64,000 nucleotides of DNA from Streptomyces sp. NRRL F-6131. GTDB taxonomy: Bacteria; Actinomycetota; Actinomycetes; Streptomycetales; Streptomycetaceae. Both the position numbers and the translations under genes were made by a program. The DNA lies in NCBI GenBank assembly GCA_000719695.1, contig JOHN01000013.1:62001-126000 (forward strand). The letters run 5' to 3'. Positions within the stretch are counted from its first letter, which is position 1; the number at the start of each line of letters is the position of its first letter. The notes beneath the pieces were generated by a model, which saw nothing but the letters and a program-made list of their open reading frames with translations, was not told where the DNA came from and did not search any database. Positions 16,629 through 23,848 of the stretch are shown here, one piece after another.

Positions 16629-17989
16629 CCACCGTCGTCGACCAGGCACCGGCCCGGGCGGCCGCCCGCACCCTCACCCACTGGGACCCGGAGGACCGGG
16701 AGTTCTGGGACCGCACCGGCGCCCGGACCGCGCGCCGCAACCTGATCCTCTCCGTCCTCTCCGAGCACATCGGCTTCTCGGTCTGGAGCCTGTGGTCCGT
16801 CCTGGTGCTCTTCCTCGGCCCGGAGTACCACATCGACCCGGCCGGGAAGTTCACCCTGACCGCCCTGCCCACCGCGCTCGGCGGCCTGCTCCGTCTCCCC
16901 TACACCTACGCCGTCGCCCGCTTCGGCGGCCGCACCTGGACGGTTGTCAGCGCCCTGCTGCTGCTCGTCCCGACCGGTCTCGCCGCGCTCGTCCTCACCC
17001 CCGGCGTCTCCTACGGCACCCTGCTCGCGGTGGCCTGCGTCGCCGGTGTCGGCGGCGGCAACTTCGCCTCCTCGATGGCCAACATCAACGCCTTCTACCC
17101 GCACCGCCTCAAGGGCTGGGCCCTCGGCATCAACGCGGGCGGCGGCAACCTCGGCGTCCCCGCCGTGCAGTTGCTCGGCCTGCTGGTGCTGGCCACCGCC
17201 GGCGCCTCCCACCCCCGGCTGCTGCCGCTGATCTACCTGCCGCTGGTGCTCGTGGCCGCCACGCTCGCCTGGCGCCGGATGGACAACCTGCCGGCCGTGC
17301 CCCGCGAACCCGGCGCCCCCGCCGACCGCTCGCTGCGCGAGGTCGCCCGCGACCCGTACGGCTGGGCCGTCTCCACCCTGTACATCGGCACCTTCGGCTC
17401 GTTCATCGGCTTCGGCTTCGCCTTCGGGCAGGTCCTCCAGGTGCAGTTCCACGACCGCTTCGACACCCCGGTCAAGGCCGCCGCCCTCACCTTCCTCGGC
17501 CCGCTGCTCGGCTCCCTGCTGCGGCCCGTCGGCGGCCGGCTCGCCGACCGCTGGGGCGGCCCCTGGGTCACCCTCTGCACCTTCGTCGCGATGGGCGCCG
17601 GCACCGCCGTCGTCCTGGCCGCCTCCCGGGCCGGCTCGCTGCCGCTCTTCCTCTCCGGTTTCGTCGTGCTCTTCGTCCTCAGCGGGATCGGCAACGGCTC
17701 GACGTACAAGATGATCCCCGCCCACTACGAGGGCCGGGCCAGGCTCACCGTCGCGGACGGGGCCGACCCGGTCGCGGCCGAGGCCACCGCCCGCCGGCGC
17801 ACCGCCGCGCTGATCGGCCTGGCCGGCGCGATCGGCGCCTTCGGCGGGGTGCTGGTCAACCTGGCCTTCCGGCAGTCCTTCCTCAGCAGCGGCAACGGGG
17901 ACAACGCCTACCTGGCCTTCCTCGCCGCCTACCTGTTCTGCTCCGCCCTCACCTGGGTCGTCTGGCTCCGCCCCGGCGCCCGGCGCTGA
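16625..17989 (+). CDS. narK: Nitrate/nitrite transporter, NNP family of MFS
   Basis: This 454-residue membrane protein has about twelve transmembrane segments. Both nitrate signature motifs of the NarK/NasA transporters are present: GVGGGNFASSMANINAFYP in TM5 and the INAGGGNLGVP region. TM11 carries the matching Gly-rich stretch. It imports nitrate or exchanges nitrate and nitrite across the plasma membrane. The ATG overlaps the nirD stop (ATGA), so it is the last gene of the nasA-nirB-nirD-narK transcription unit, ended by the hairpin at 18008-18042. A hydrophilic N-terminus of about 35 residues is slightly longer than usual. Confidence 0.95.
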   Translation: MTTVVDQAPARAAARTLTHWDPEDREFWDRTGARTARRNLILSVLSEHIGFSVWSLWSVLVLFLGPEYHIDPAGKFTLTALPTALGGLLRLPYTYAVARFGGRTWTVVSALLLLVPTGLAALVLTPGVSYGTLLAVACVAGVGGGNFASSMANINAFYPHRLKGWALGINAGGGNLGVPAVQLLGLLVLATAGASHPRLLPLIYLPLVLVAATLAWRRMDNLPAVPREPGAPADRSLREVARDPYGWAVSTLYIGTFGSFIGFGFAFGQVLQVQFHDRFDTPVKAAALTFLGPLLGSLLRPVGGRLADRWGGPWVTLCTFVAMGAGTAVVLAASRAGSLPLFLSGFVVLFVLSGIGNGSTYKMIPAHYEGRARLTVADGADPVAAEATARRRTAALIGLAGAIGAFGGVLVNLAFRQSFLSSGNGDNAYLAFLAAYLFCSALTWVVWLRPGARR

Positions 17990-18007
17990 CCGTCACCGCC
18001 CCACACC

Positions 18008-18042
18008 GTCGGCCCCGGACGCCCGCCGCGTCCGGGGCCGAC
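18008..18042 (+). terminator. Terminator of the nitrate operon
   Basis: A perfect 14-bp stem (18008-18021 with 18029-18042) and a 7-base loop lie 19 bases after the narK stop. There is no U-run. Confidence 0.85.
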
Positions 18043-18190
18043 CCGCGTCAGGAACCCGTACGGACCGGCCCCCGGCGCGTCAGGACCCCGTCAACGAACC
18101 GCCCGACCGTCCTCCACCGGGCTTGGCTGACCACGACACCAGTCACCAGTGATCAGTCATCAGTCATCAGCCGGAAGGACGGACCGCACC

Positions 18191-18781
18191 ATGACGGACG
18201 AGGCGGACGAGGCGGACGAGGCGGACGAGGCGGACGAGCCGACAGCCCTCCCCACCGAGCCGGACGCGCCGGAGGACGACGGCCGCGGCCGGATCGTGGT
18301 CGGCGTCAGCGGCTCGCTCGGCAGCCTCGCGGCCCTGCACCGGGCCGTCGCCGAGGCCCGCCGACGGGACGCCGAACTCCTCGCCGTGCACTGCTGGACC
18401 CCGGTCGGCGGCGAGTTCGGCTACCGCCGCTCGCCCTGCCCGCCGCTGCTCTCCGCCTGCCGCGACGCCGCCGCCACCCGGCTGCGCGAGGCCCTCGACC
18501 AGGCCTTCGGCGGCGCCTGGGCGGGCGTCCGGCTGCGCAGCGTCGCCGTCCGCGGCGAGACCGGGCAGGCCCTGGTCCGCTGCGCCGACCGGCCGGAGGA
18601 CCTCCTGGTGCTCGGCGCCGGCCCCCGCGGCCTGCTCGCCCGCACCCTGCGCCCGTCGGTCACCGCCTACTGCGTGCGGCACGCCGTCTGCCCGGTCCTG
18701 GCCGTCCCCAAGCCGCCGCTCCAGCGCGAACTGGAGGCCCTGGAACGCCACCCCCGCGGCCGCCTCACGGTGACGGCATGA
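18191..18781 (+). CDS. Universal stress protein, UspA family
   Basis: This 196-residue cytoplasmic protein has one Usp domain from about residue 37 (GRIVVGVSGSLGSLAALHRAVAEA). The C-terminal nucleotide-loop region is LLVLGAGPRGLLARTLRPSV. The canonical GX2GX9G(S/T) ATP motif is only partly kept because the second glycine position is a proline, so ATP binding is uncertain. The N-terminus is a highly acidic DEADEADEADE tract encoded by four perfect GACGAGGCG repeats (18197-18232). The start of the small membrane protein gene overlaps its stop (ATGA). The direct repeats just upstream (TCAGTCA-like, 18150-18170) are of unknown meaning. Confidence 0.9.
   Translation: MTDEADEADEADEADEPTALPTEPDAPEDDGRGRIVVGVSGSLGSLAALHRAVAEARRRDAELLAVHCWTPVGGEFGYRRSPCPPLLSACRDAAATRLREALDQAFGGAWAGVRLRSVAVRGETGQALVRCADRPEDLLVLGAGPRGLLARTLRPSVTAYCVRHAVCPVLAVPKPPLQRELEALERHPRGRLTVTA
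18197..18238 (+). repeat. In-frame 9-bp repeat encoding an acidic tail (DEA)n
   Basis: Four perfect GACGAGGCG units and a partial fifth lie directly after the start of the universal stress gene and encode Asp-Glu-Ala repeats. Changes in copy number would lengthen or shorten the acidic tail without shifting the frame. Confidence 0.9.
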
Positions 18782-19203
18782 CGGGCCCCGCCCCCTCGGT
18801 GTCCGCGGCGGTCACCCTCACCGCGTCCGCCGCGCTGCTGCCGGTGCTCGCCGTGCTCGGTGAACTCCGCTCCACCTGGGTCGCGTTCACCGCCTTCGCC
18901 GCCCTCTGCGCCGCCGTCGGCCGCCGTTCCCGCCCGTCCGCTGCGCCGCTGATCGGCCTCGCGGCCTGGCTCTTCCACAACGGCTTCGTCGAGCACCGCC
19001 ACGGCACCCTCGCCCTCGCCGCACCGGTCTCCGAGGCCGCCCACGTCCTCCTCCTCACCGCCGCCGCCCTCGCCGCCGCCCTCCTCGCGGCACCCCGCCT
19101 TCGGTCCGTCAGACCGGATCTGGTGCCCCGGCCTCCGCGGGCGCCGTCCAGGGGTGACCCGGAGTCACCCGGGCGTTCCCCGCGGTTCGGACACCCGTTC
19201 TGA
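18778..19203 (+). CDS. Small membrane protein coupled to the universal stress gene
   Basis: This 141-residue protein has about four hydrophobic segments (AAVTLTASAALLPVLAVLG, TWVAFTAFAALCAAVG, PLIGLAAWLFHNGF, AHVLLLTAAALAAALLA) and a hydrophilic Pro/Arg-rich tail of about 35 residues. I recognise no named family. The ATG overlaps the universal stress stop by four bases, so the two proteins are probably made together. The -35 element of small RNA copy 1 lies inside its last codons, so transcription of that RNA begins where this gene ends. Confidence 0.75.
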   Translation: MTGPAPSVSAAVTLTASAALLPVLAVLGELRSTWVAFTAFAALCAAVGRRSRPSAAPLIGLAAWLFHNGFVEHRHGTLALAAPVSEAAHVLLLTAAALAAALLAAPRLRSVRPDLVPRPPRAPSRGDPESPGRSPRFGHPF

Positions 19204-19214
19204 GCTGGTAGTGT
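19186..19214 (+). promoter_or_regulatory. Promoter of small RNA copy 1
   Basis: TTCGGA at 19186-19191 and TAGTGT at 19209-19214 are separated by 17 bases. The same arrangement occurs before copy 2, and a close one before copy 3. The -10 matches the TANNNT form of vegetative promoters. Transcription would start at about 19221. Confidence 0.6.
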
Positions 19215-19220
19215 TCCTCT

Positions 19221-19376
19221 TGTCGCGAGGGGGACGGACAGAATCCCTCGCCAGGCGTCAGCGGTGCTACCAGAGCACGTCCCACTTTCAGTGGGGAGAG
19301 TCCGTGCAACCCGGGCCTGGCGCTCCACGGTCGAACGGGCCCGGTACCTGAATTCCAGGTACCGGGCCCGTTCGCG
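19221..19376 (+). ncRNA. Structured small RNA, copy 1 of 3
   Basis: This is an independent transcription unit of about 155 nt. It begins with a hairpin of GCGAGGG (19225-19231) and CCCTCGC (19245-19251), followed by the 76-nt core (19252-19327), identical to copy 2, and a long hairpin (19332-19374). Within the core, numbering from 1, helices AGCG 9-12/CGCT 70-73, CCAG 19-22/CTGG 66-69, GCACG 24-28/CGTGC 52-56 and CCCAC 30-34/GTGGG 40-44 nest into one rod. GTGCT 13-17/AGCAC 23-27 and CAGGC 1-5/GCCTG 64-68 would compete with them. No open frame is conserved among the copies. Family unknown. Confidence 0.75.
19332..19374. terminator. Terminator of small RNA copy 1 and of the convergent hydrolase
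   Basis: A perfect 19-bp stem (19332-19350 with 19356-19374) has a 5-base loop. It lies directly after the RNA core and eight bases from the stop of the leftward hydrolase gene, so it can end both transcripts. The tail TTCGCGTTCC resembles that of copy 2. Confidence 0.88.
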
Positions 19377-19381
19377 TTCCG

Positions 19382-20104
19382 TCAGGCGCGGCCGGCGGCG
19401 CGGGCCAGCAGGGCGGCGGTGGCGCGGCCGGCCAGGACCGCCCCGGGGGTGCGGGCGGCGACGCAGTGGCCGAGGGCCGGGTCGTACTCGGTGAGGACGA
19501 CGCCGGCGTGGTCGGTGTCGAGCTCCAGGAACTCGGCCGCCGGTGTCAGCAGGGCGGTGTCCAGGGCGCGGGTGGTGTCGGCCGGCACGAGGTCGTCCCC
19601 GGTGCCGTGGACCAGGAAGAGCGGGACGGGAGAGGGGCGGTCGGCGAGGGCGCCGAGCGGGGCCTCCCCGGTGGTGACCGCGGGGCGGGCGTAGCTGGAG
19701 GCGATGCCGACGGCCGCCGTGGGGCGGCGGTCCTCGGGGGTGTCGCGGCTGGTGGCCACGGCTATCGCCTCGCGGCCGGACATCGACCAGCCGGCCAGGA
19801 CGAAACCGAGCGCGGGGTCGCCGCCGTGGTCGGCGGCGTGCCGCCGGGCGTGCTCCAGGGAGCCCAACAGGTCGGCGCGGCCGCTGTCCCCGGCGTCGGA
19901 CCGCCAGTCGGGGGCGAGTACCAGCAGGCCGTGCCCGGCCGCCTCCCGGGCGAGCGGGGCGACCTCGAAGCGGCTGTCGGGGGCCTTGCCGTGCCAGAGG
20001 AGGACCACGGGCCAGGGCCCGGCGAGTGCGGCCGGCGGCCGGTGGACGTCCATGAGGCGCCCGGGGGCGTACTCGACGGTCTCGGGCGGTGTGGTGACGG
20101 ACAT
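19382..20104 (-). CDS. Alpha/beta hydrolase, dienelactone hydrolase-like
   Basis: This 240-residue cytoplasmic hydrolase shows the nucleophile elbow GWSMSG, an acid in HGTGDDLVP and a histidine in LDTDHAGVV, the order expected of the alpha/beta hydrolase triad. The VVLLWHGKAPDSR segment supplies the oxyanion hole. Its substrate is unknown. The ATG at 20104 has an AGGAGAA site; an upstream extension of the frame would run into the small RNA repeat and is rejected. The gene is bracketed by small RNA copies 1 and 2, both oriented against it, and its promoter must overlap that of copy 2. Confidence 0.88.
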   Translation of the reverse strand: MSVTTPPETVEYAPGRLMDVHRPPAALAGPWPVVLLWHGKAPDSRFEVAPLAREAAGHGLLVLAPDWRSDAGDSGRADLLGSLEHARRHAADHGGDPALGFVLAGWSMSGREAIAVATSRDTPEDRRPTAAVGIASSYARPAVTTGEAPLGALADRPSPVPLFLVHGTGDDLVPADTTRALDTALLTPAAEFLELDTDHAGVVLTEYDPALGHCVAARTPGAVLAGRATAALLARAAGRA

Positions 20105-20121
20105 GCGCGGTTCTCCTGTGG

Positions 20122-20150
20122 TTCGGACCGGTGTTCCGGACTGGTACTGT
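20122..20150 (+). promoter_or_regulatory. Promoter of small RNA copy 2
   Basis: TTCGGA at 20122-20127 and TACTGT at 20145-20150 are 17 bases apart, as in copy 1. Flanking bases are also shared (GGTTCGGAC before, CTGGTA around the -10). The inferred start is at about 20157. Confidence 0.6.
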
Positions 20151-20156
20151 TCTTCC

Positions 20157-20305
20157 TGTCGCGAGGGAAATGATCTCTCGTCAGGCGTCAGCGGTGCTAC
20201 CAGAGCACGTCCCACTTTCAGTGGGGAGAGTCCGTGCAACCCGGGCCTGGCGCTCCAGGATCGGGCGGGGCCCGGCACCTCCAGCAGGAGGGGCCGGGCC
20301 CCGTT
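20157..20305 (+). ncRNA. Structured small RNA, copy 2 of 3
   Basis: About 149 nt. The 5' hairpin pairs GCGAGGG (20161-20167) with CTCTCGT (20175-20181): compared with copy 1 the 3' arm has changed but every pair is kept through G-U wobbles. The 76-nt core (20182-20257) is identical to copy 1. The terminator-like hairpin (20266-20303) is unrelated in sequence to that of copy 1. It lies between the divergent hydrolase and the convergent IclR gene, so it is not the leader of any gene. The conserved core with diverged but paired flanks points to a trans-acting or ligand-binding RNA rather than to a recent duplication. Confidence 0.75.
20266..20303. terminator. Terminator of small RNA copy 2 and of the IclR gene
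   Basis: CGGGGCCCGGC (20266-20276) pairs with GCCGGGCCCCG (20293-20303). After one A-G mismatch the stem continues with CCTCC/GGAGG and a 4-base loop. It is followed by TTCGCGTTTCCGTC and lies about 40 bases from the end of the leftward regulator gene. Confidence 0.85.
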
Positions 20306-20340
20306 CGCGTTTCCGTCGGCAGTGGCCTGCCCGGCGGGCC

Positions 20341-21165
20341 CTACGGGACGGGCCGGTCGGAGCCGAGTTCGCGGGAGACGCGCAGCCCCACCTGGGCGAC
20401 CACCGGTCCGAGAGCGCGCACCCGGGCGGCGGTCATCCGGGAGGTGAGGCCGGAGACCGAGAGCGCGGCGGTGACCTCGCCGGTGTGGTCGAAGATCGGG
20501 GCGGCGACGCAGCGGACCTCGGGTTCGTTCTCCCGGTCGTCGATGGAGTAGCCGCGGGCGCGGATGCGGGCGAGGTCGGCGCGCAGCCGGGTCTCGTCGG
20601 AGATGGTCCAGGCGGTGACCGGGCGCAGGCCGGCCGCGACGACCTCGGCGACCGCCTCCTCGGGGAGCCAGGCCAGGATCGCCTTTCCGGTCGCGGTGCA
20701 GTAGGCGGGGGCCCGGCTGCCGACCCGCGAGGCCATCCGGACGTTGGTCTCGTCCTCGACCTTGTCCAGGTAGACGATGCCGGGCGCCTGCCAGACGGTC
20801 AGGTGGACGGTCTCGCCGGCCTCCCGCTGGAGGCGTCTCAGGTGTTCGGCGGCGACGCTGCGCAGGTCGAGGGTGGAGAGGTAGGCCTGGCCGAGCCGGA
20901 GCGAGCCGTGGCCGAGCCGGAACCAGCCGGTCTCCCGGTCGCGGTCGAGCAGGTGCTCGTCCAGCAGCGGGCCGGTCAGCCGCAGCACGGTCGACTTGTT
21001 GAGGTCCAGCGCCTCGGCGAGCTGGGCGAGCGGGACGCCGCGTCCGTCGCCGTGGTCGCGGACGTAGCCGAGGACGGACAGTGCCCGGCGCAGCGAGGAC
21101 GACTGGTTGCGCTCGCCCGTCGCCTTCCTCGGTTTCCCGGTGGTGGCGGCCGTCTGGTCCGTCAT
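20341..21165 (-). CDS. IclR family transcriptional regulator
   Basis: This 274-residue regulator has an N-terminal winged helix (SSLRRALSVLGYV through LAQLAEALDLNKSTVLRLTGPL, about 23-75) and a C-terminal IclR effector domain with TVHLTVWQ, YCTATGKAILAWLP and VRCVAAPIFDHTGEVTAALSVSG. The ATG at 21165 has a GAGGGG site. It diverges from the sugar ABC transporter operon, and the 356-bp gap carries an AT-richer palindrome. It is therefore the likely regulator of sugar uptake here, its ligand being a sugar-derived metabolite by analogy. Family certain, ligand unknown. Confidence 0.93.
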   Translation of the reverse strand: MTDQTAATTGKPRKATGERNQSSSLRRALSVLGYVRDHGDGRGVPLAQLAEALDLNKSTVLRLTGPLLDEHLLDRDRETGWFRLGHGSLRLGQAYLSTLDLRSVAAEHLRRLQREAGETVHLTVWQAPGIVYLDKVEDETNVRMASRVGSRAPAYCTATGKAILAWLPEEAVAEVVAAGLRPVTAWTISDETRLRADLARIRARGYSIDDRENEPEVRCVAAPIFDHTGEVTAALSVSGLTSRMTAARVRALGPVVAQVGLRVSRELGSDRPVP

Positions 21166-21241
21166 CGGTCCGTTCCCCTCTCGTTCCGCCACCCGACTGC
21201 GGCGGTTGTCGAACCGTACCCCTTGCGGGCAGGAGCGCCGC

Positions 21242-21272
21242 GTTTTCGATACACCGTTGTGCACTGCAAAAC
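21242..21272. promoter_or_regulatory. Candidate IclR operator
   Basis: GTTTT at 21242-21246 and AAAAC at 21268-21272 flank an AT-rich stretch that includes TGTGCACTGC. This gives an imperfect palindrome in the otherwise GC-rich divergent gap. It lies just upstream of the inferred transporter promoter and so could control both directions. Binding by the adjacent IclR protein is an inference. Confidence 0.4.
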
Positions 21273-21287
21273 TTCCCGAATCGGGTC

Positions 21288-21317
21288 TTGTTGGCCGTGA
21301 GCGCCCCCGCCTAACGT
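21288..21317 (+). promoter_or_regulatory. Putative promoter of the sugar ABC operon
   Basis: TTGTTG at 21288-21293 and TAACGT at 21312-21317 are 18 bases apart, in the orientation of the substrate-binding protein gene. The spacing and hexamers fit a vegetative promoter. A leader of about 200 bases would follow before the ATG at 21522, and nothing else is recognisable in it. Confidence 0.45.
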
Positions 21318-21521
21318 CCCTGGCATCGAGCAGGCGACGCAGCCCACCCGAGCGGTCGCACTGCCGTGTCCACACGCATCACCACCCCCGCTACGACGCG
21401 TTCACGCACTCGCGGTCCAACGCACCCACCCACCACCGGCCCCGGTCAGGGCCTGCTTCGACGCGTCCGTTCCCAGCGGCGCGTCGACGGCGGCAGCTGT
21501 CGGGAGGGGAGGCTCCACACC

Positions 21522-22832
21522 ATGCGCATCGCCAGACGGACCACCGCGGCCGCCGTCCTCGCCGCCACCTGCCTCGCGGCCGCCGCCTGTTCGCCCGGCA
21601 CCGCGGTGCCGGCCGGCGAGAAGGCCGCCGACGACAAGACCGGAACGCTGCAGGTCTGGCTGTACAACGAGGCCGGCAACGCCGCCAAGGAGGCGGTGGT
21701 CGCCAAGGCGGTCACCGAGTTCCAGTCCGCCCACCAGGGCGTCACCGTCAACATCAGCTACATCGACACCGACGCCTCGGCCCGCGCCGCCAAGATGAAG
21801 GGCGCCTTCAACGACCCCAACAGCGCCCCGGACCTGGTCGAGTTCGGCAACACCGACCTCCCGGGCTACGTCGCGGCCGGCGGCCTCGCCGAGATCGGCT
21901 CCGACCTCGGCAGCTGGAAGGACAAGGACGACCTCGACCCGGCGATCGCCGCGACCGCCGTGCTCGACGGCAAGACCTACGGCCTGCCGTGGTGGGTCGG
22001 CGTCCGCGCGCTCTACTACCGCACCGACCTGTTCACCGAGGCGGGCCTGGCCGCGCCGGCCTCGTACGACGACCTGGTCGCCGCTGCCCGGAAGATCCAC
22101 GCCGCGCACCCCGACACCTTCGGCATCGCGGTCGGCGGCAAGTACACCTTCGGCGCGCTGCCCTTCGTCTGGGACGCGGGCGGCGACATCGCGGCCAAGG
22201 ACGGCGCGGCGTACAAGGCGGCGATCAACTCGGCCGCCTCGCAGGCCGGGGTTAAGCGCTACACCGACCTGTTCAACGAGGCCGGCTGCCCGGCCCAGCA
22301 GTGCGCCGACCTCACCGGCGGCAAGACCGTCGACCTGTTCGCGGCCGGCAAGGCGGCCATGGCGATCCTGCCGAACTCCAGCCGCAGCAAGGTGGACGCG
22401 GGCGCGGCCAAGGACAAGTACGCGGTCGTCCCGCTGCCCGGCTCCAAGGCCGGCACGATCGCCCCGGCGTTCGCCGGCGGCAACAACCTCGGCGTCATGA
22501 AGGCGGCCAAGCACCGCACCCTGGCCGTGCAGTTCGCCCAGCTGCTGGCGAGCCCGGTGTACCAGGAGCAGATGTACGACGCGATGGGCAACCTGCCGAC
22601 GCTGAAGTCGGTCAACAGCAAGGTCGCGGCCAAGGACGCCTTCCTGAAGCCGTTCACCGACACCATCGCGGCCGGCACCCGGTTCGTCCCGCTGGACCAG
22701 GCGTGGGCGCAGATCGACGCGCAGTCCGTCATCCCGACCATGCTCCAGCAGGTCGTCACCGGCAAGGCGGACGTGGCGAAGGCCTCGGGCGACGCCGCCA
22801 CGCAGATCACCTCGGCCTTCGCCGCCCACTGA
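21522..22832 (+). CDS. Sugar ABC transporter substrate-binding lipoprotein
   Basis: This 436-residue exported lipoprotein has signal residues 1-22, with the lipid-modified cysteine at C23 (LAAAAC). The mature part is a type I extracellular solute-binding protein like those for maltose and other oligosaccharides (TLQVWLYNEAGN, GLPWWVGVRALYYRTDLF, AAMAILPNSSRS). The preferred ATG has a strong GGGAGGGGAGG site. It is first in an operon with two permease genes and no ATPase gene. In streptomycetes a shared ATPase (MsiK-type) usually energises such importers. The sugar is unknown. Confidence 0.93.
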   Translation: MRIARRTTAAAVLAATCLAAAACSPGTAVPAGEKAADDKTGTLQVWLYNEAGNAAKEAVVAKAVTEFQSAHQGVTVNISYIDTDASARAAKMKGAFNDPNSAPDLVEFGNTDLPGYVAAGGLAEIGSDLGSWKDKDDLDPAIAATAVLDGKTYGLPWWVGVRALYYRTDLFTEAGLAAPASYDDLVAAARKIHAAHPDTFGIAVGGKYTFGALPFVWDAGGDIAAKDGAAYKAAINSAASQAGVKRYTDLFNEAGCPAQQCADLTGGKTVDLFAAGKAAMAILPNSSRSKVDAGAAKDKYAVVPLPGSKAGTIAPAFAGGNNLGVMKAAKHRTLAVQFAQLLASPVYQEQMYDAMGNLPTLKSVNSKVAAKDAFLKPFTDTIAAGTRFVPLDQAWAQIDAQSVIPTMLQQVVTGKADVAKASGDAATQITSAFAAH

Positions 22833-22870
22833 GCCCTGGCCCCCGGGCATCCAGAGAGCAGGTCCCGCAC

Positions 22871-23848
22871 GTGTCCGCACCCACCACGACCGCCCCGGCG
22901 GCGCCGCCCTCCCCGAGCGGGCGGCGCCGGGGCACCGCGTCGGCCGCGCCCCCGCGCGGCCGACGCCGCCCCCCACTGCTGCTCCTGCTGCCGGCGGCGG
23001 TCGTCATGATCCCGCTGGTCGCCTACCCGATCTACCAGCTCGGTCTGCTGTCCGTCCTGAACTTCGGTCAGGCGCAGGCCTCCGGCGGTGTGCCGACCAG
23101 CTTCGTCGGCCTCGGCAACTACCGGACGATCCTGAGCGACGGGCAGTTCTGGTCGGTGCTGCTGCAGACGATCGGCTTCGCCGCGTTCTGCGTGGTCGCC
23201 ACCCTGGCCGTCGGCGCCACCCTCGCGGTGCTGCTGACCAGGGTCGGCCGGGTGCCCCGGCTGGTGCTGACCACCGCCGCGATGGCGGCCTGGGCGGCGC
23301 CCGCGATGACCGGTTCGACGGTGTGGAGCTTCCTCTTCGACACCAACCTCGGGCTGGTCAACAAGACCCTGGTGAGCCTCGGCCTGGACGGCTTCCACGA
23401 GTACAACTGGTTCTACGACAAGTGGACGGCCTTCCTGATCGTCGGCGCCGTCGTCGTCTGGCACTCCTTCCCGTTCGTGATGGTGACGCTCTACGCGGGC
23501 ATCAAGGCGATCCCGACCGAGATCCTGGAGGCGGCGTCGCTGGACGGCGCCGGCACCTGGAGCACCTTCCGCCGGATCACCGCGCCGATGCTCCGGCCGA
23601 TCCTGACCATCGTGGTGATCCAGTCGGTCATCTGGGACTTCAAGGTCTTCACCCAGATCTACGTGATGACCGAGGGCGGCGGCATCGCCGGCCAGAACCT
23701 CGTCCTCAACGTCTACGCCTACCAGAAGGCCTTCGCCTCCTCCCAGTACGGGCTCGGCGCGGCCATCGGCGTGATCATGCTGCTGATCCTGGTGGTCCCG
23801 ACCGTCCTCTACATCCGCTCGCTGCGCAGGACGGGGAACGAACTGTGA
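22871..23848 (+). CDS. Sugar ABC transporter permease, first subunit (MalF-like)
   Basis: This 325-residue inner-membrane subunit has six membrane segments after a basic, Pro/Ala-rich N-terminus. The EAA loop that docks the ATPase is visible as EILEAASLDGAGTWSTFRRITAPML near residue 225. The GTG start at 22871 has only a weak site. The stop overlaps the GTG of the second permease (GTGA), so the two subunits are made in equal amounts. They form the translocation channel for the substrate delivered by the preceding lipoprotein. Confidence 0.93.
   Translation: MSAPTTTAPAAPPSPSGRRRGTASAAPPRGRRRPPLLLLLPAAVVMIPLVAYPIYQLGLLSVLNFGQAQASGGVPTSFVGLGNYRTILSDGQFWSVLLQTIGFAAFCVVATLAVGATLAVLLTRVGRVPRLVLTTAAMAAWAAPAMTGSTVWSFLFDTNLGLVNKTLVSLGLDGFHEYNWFYDKWTAFLIVGAVVVWHSFPFVMVTLYAGIKAIPTEILEAASLDGAGTWSTFRRITAPMLRPILTIVVIQSVIWDFKVFTQIYVMTEGGGIAGQNLVLNVYAYQKAFASSQYGLGAAIGVIMLLILVVPTVLYIRSLRRTGNEL

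Noticed and set aside
19109..19309. Small protein read antisense through the repeats (HGLSPLKVGRALVAPLTP)
   Set aside because: The peptide appears in all copies only because the RNA core is conserved. The changes in copy 3 follow RNA pairing rather than codon logic, and no ribosome binding site is present.
19186..20305. Composite transposon formed by small RNA copies around the hydrolase
   Set aside because: There is no transposase, no terminal inverted repeats and no target duplication. The flanks outside the core differ between the copies.
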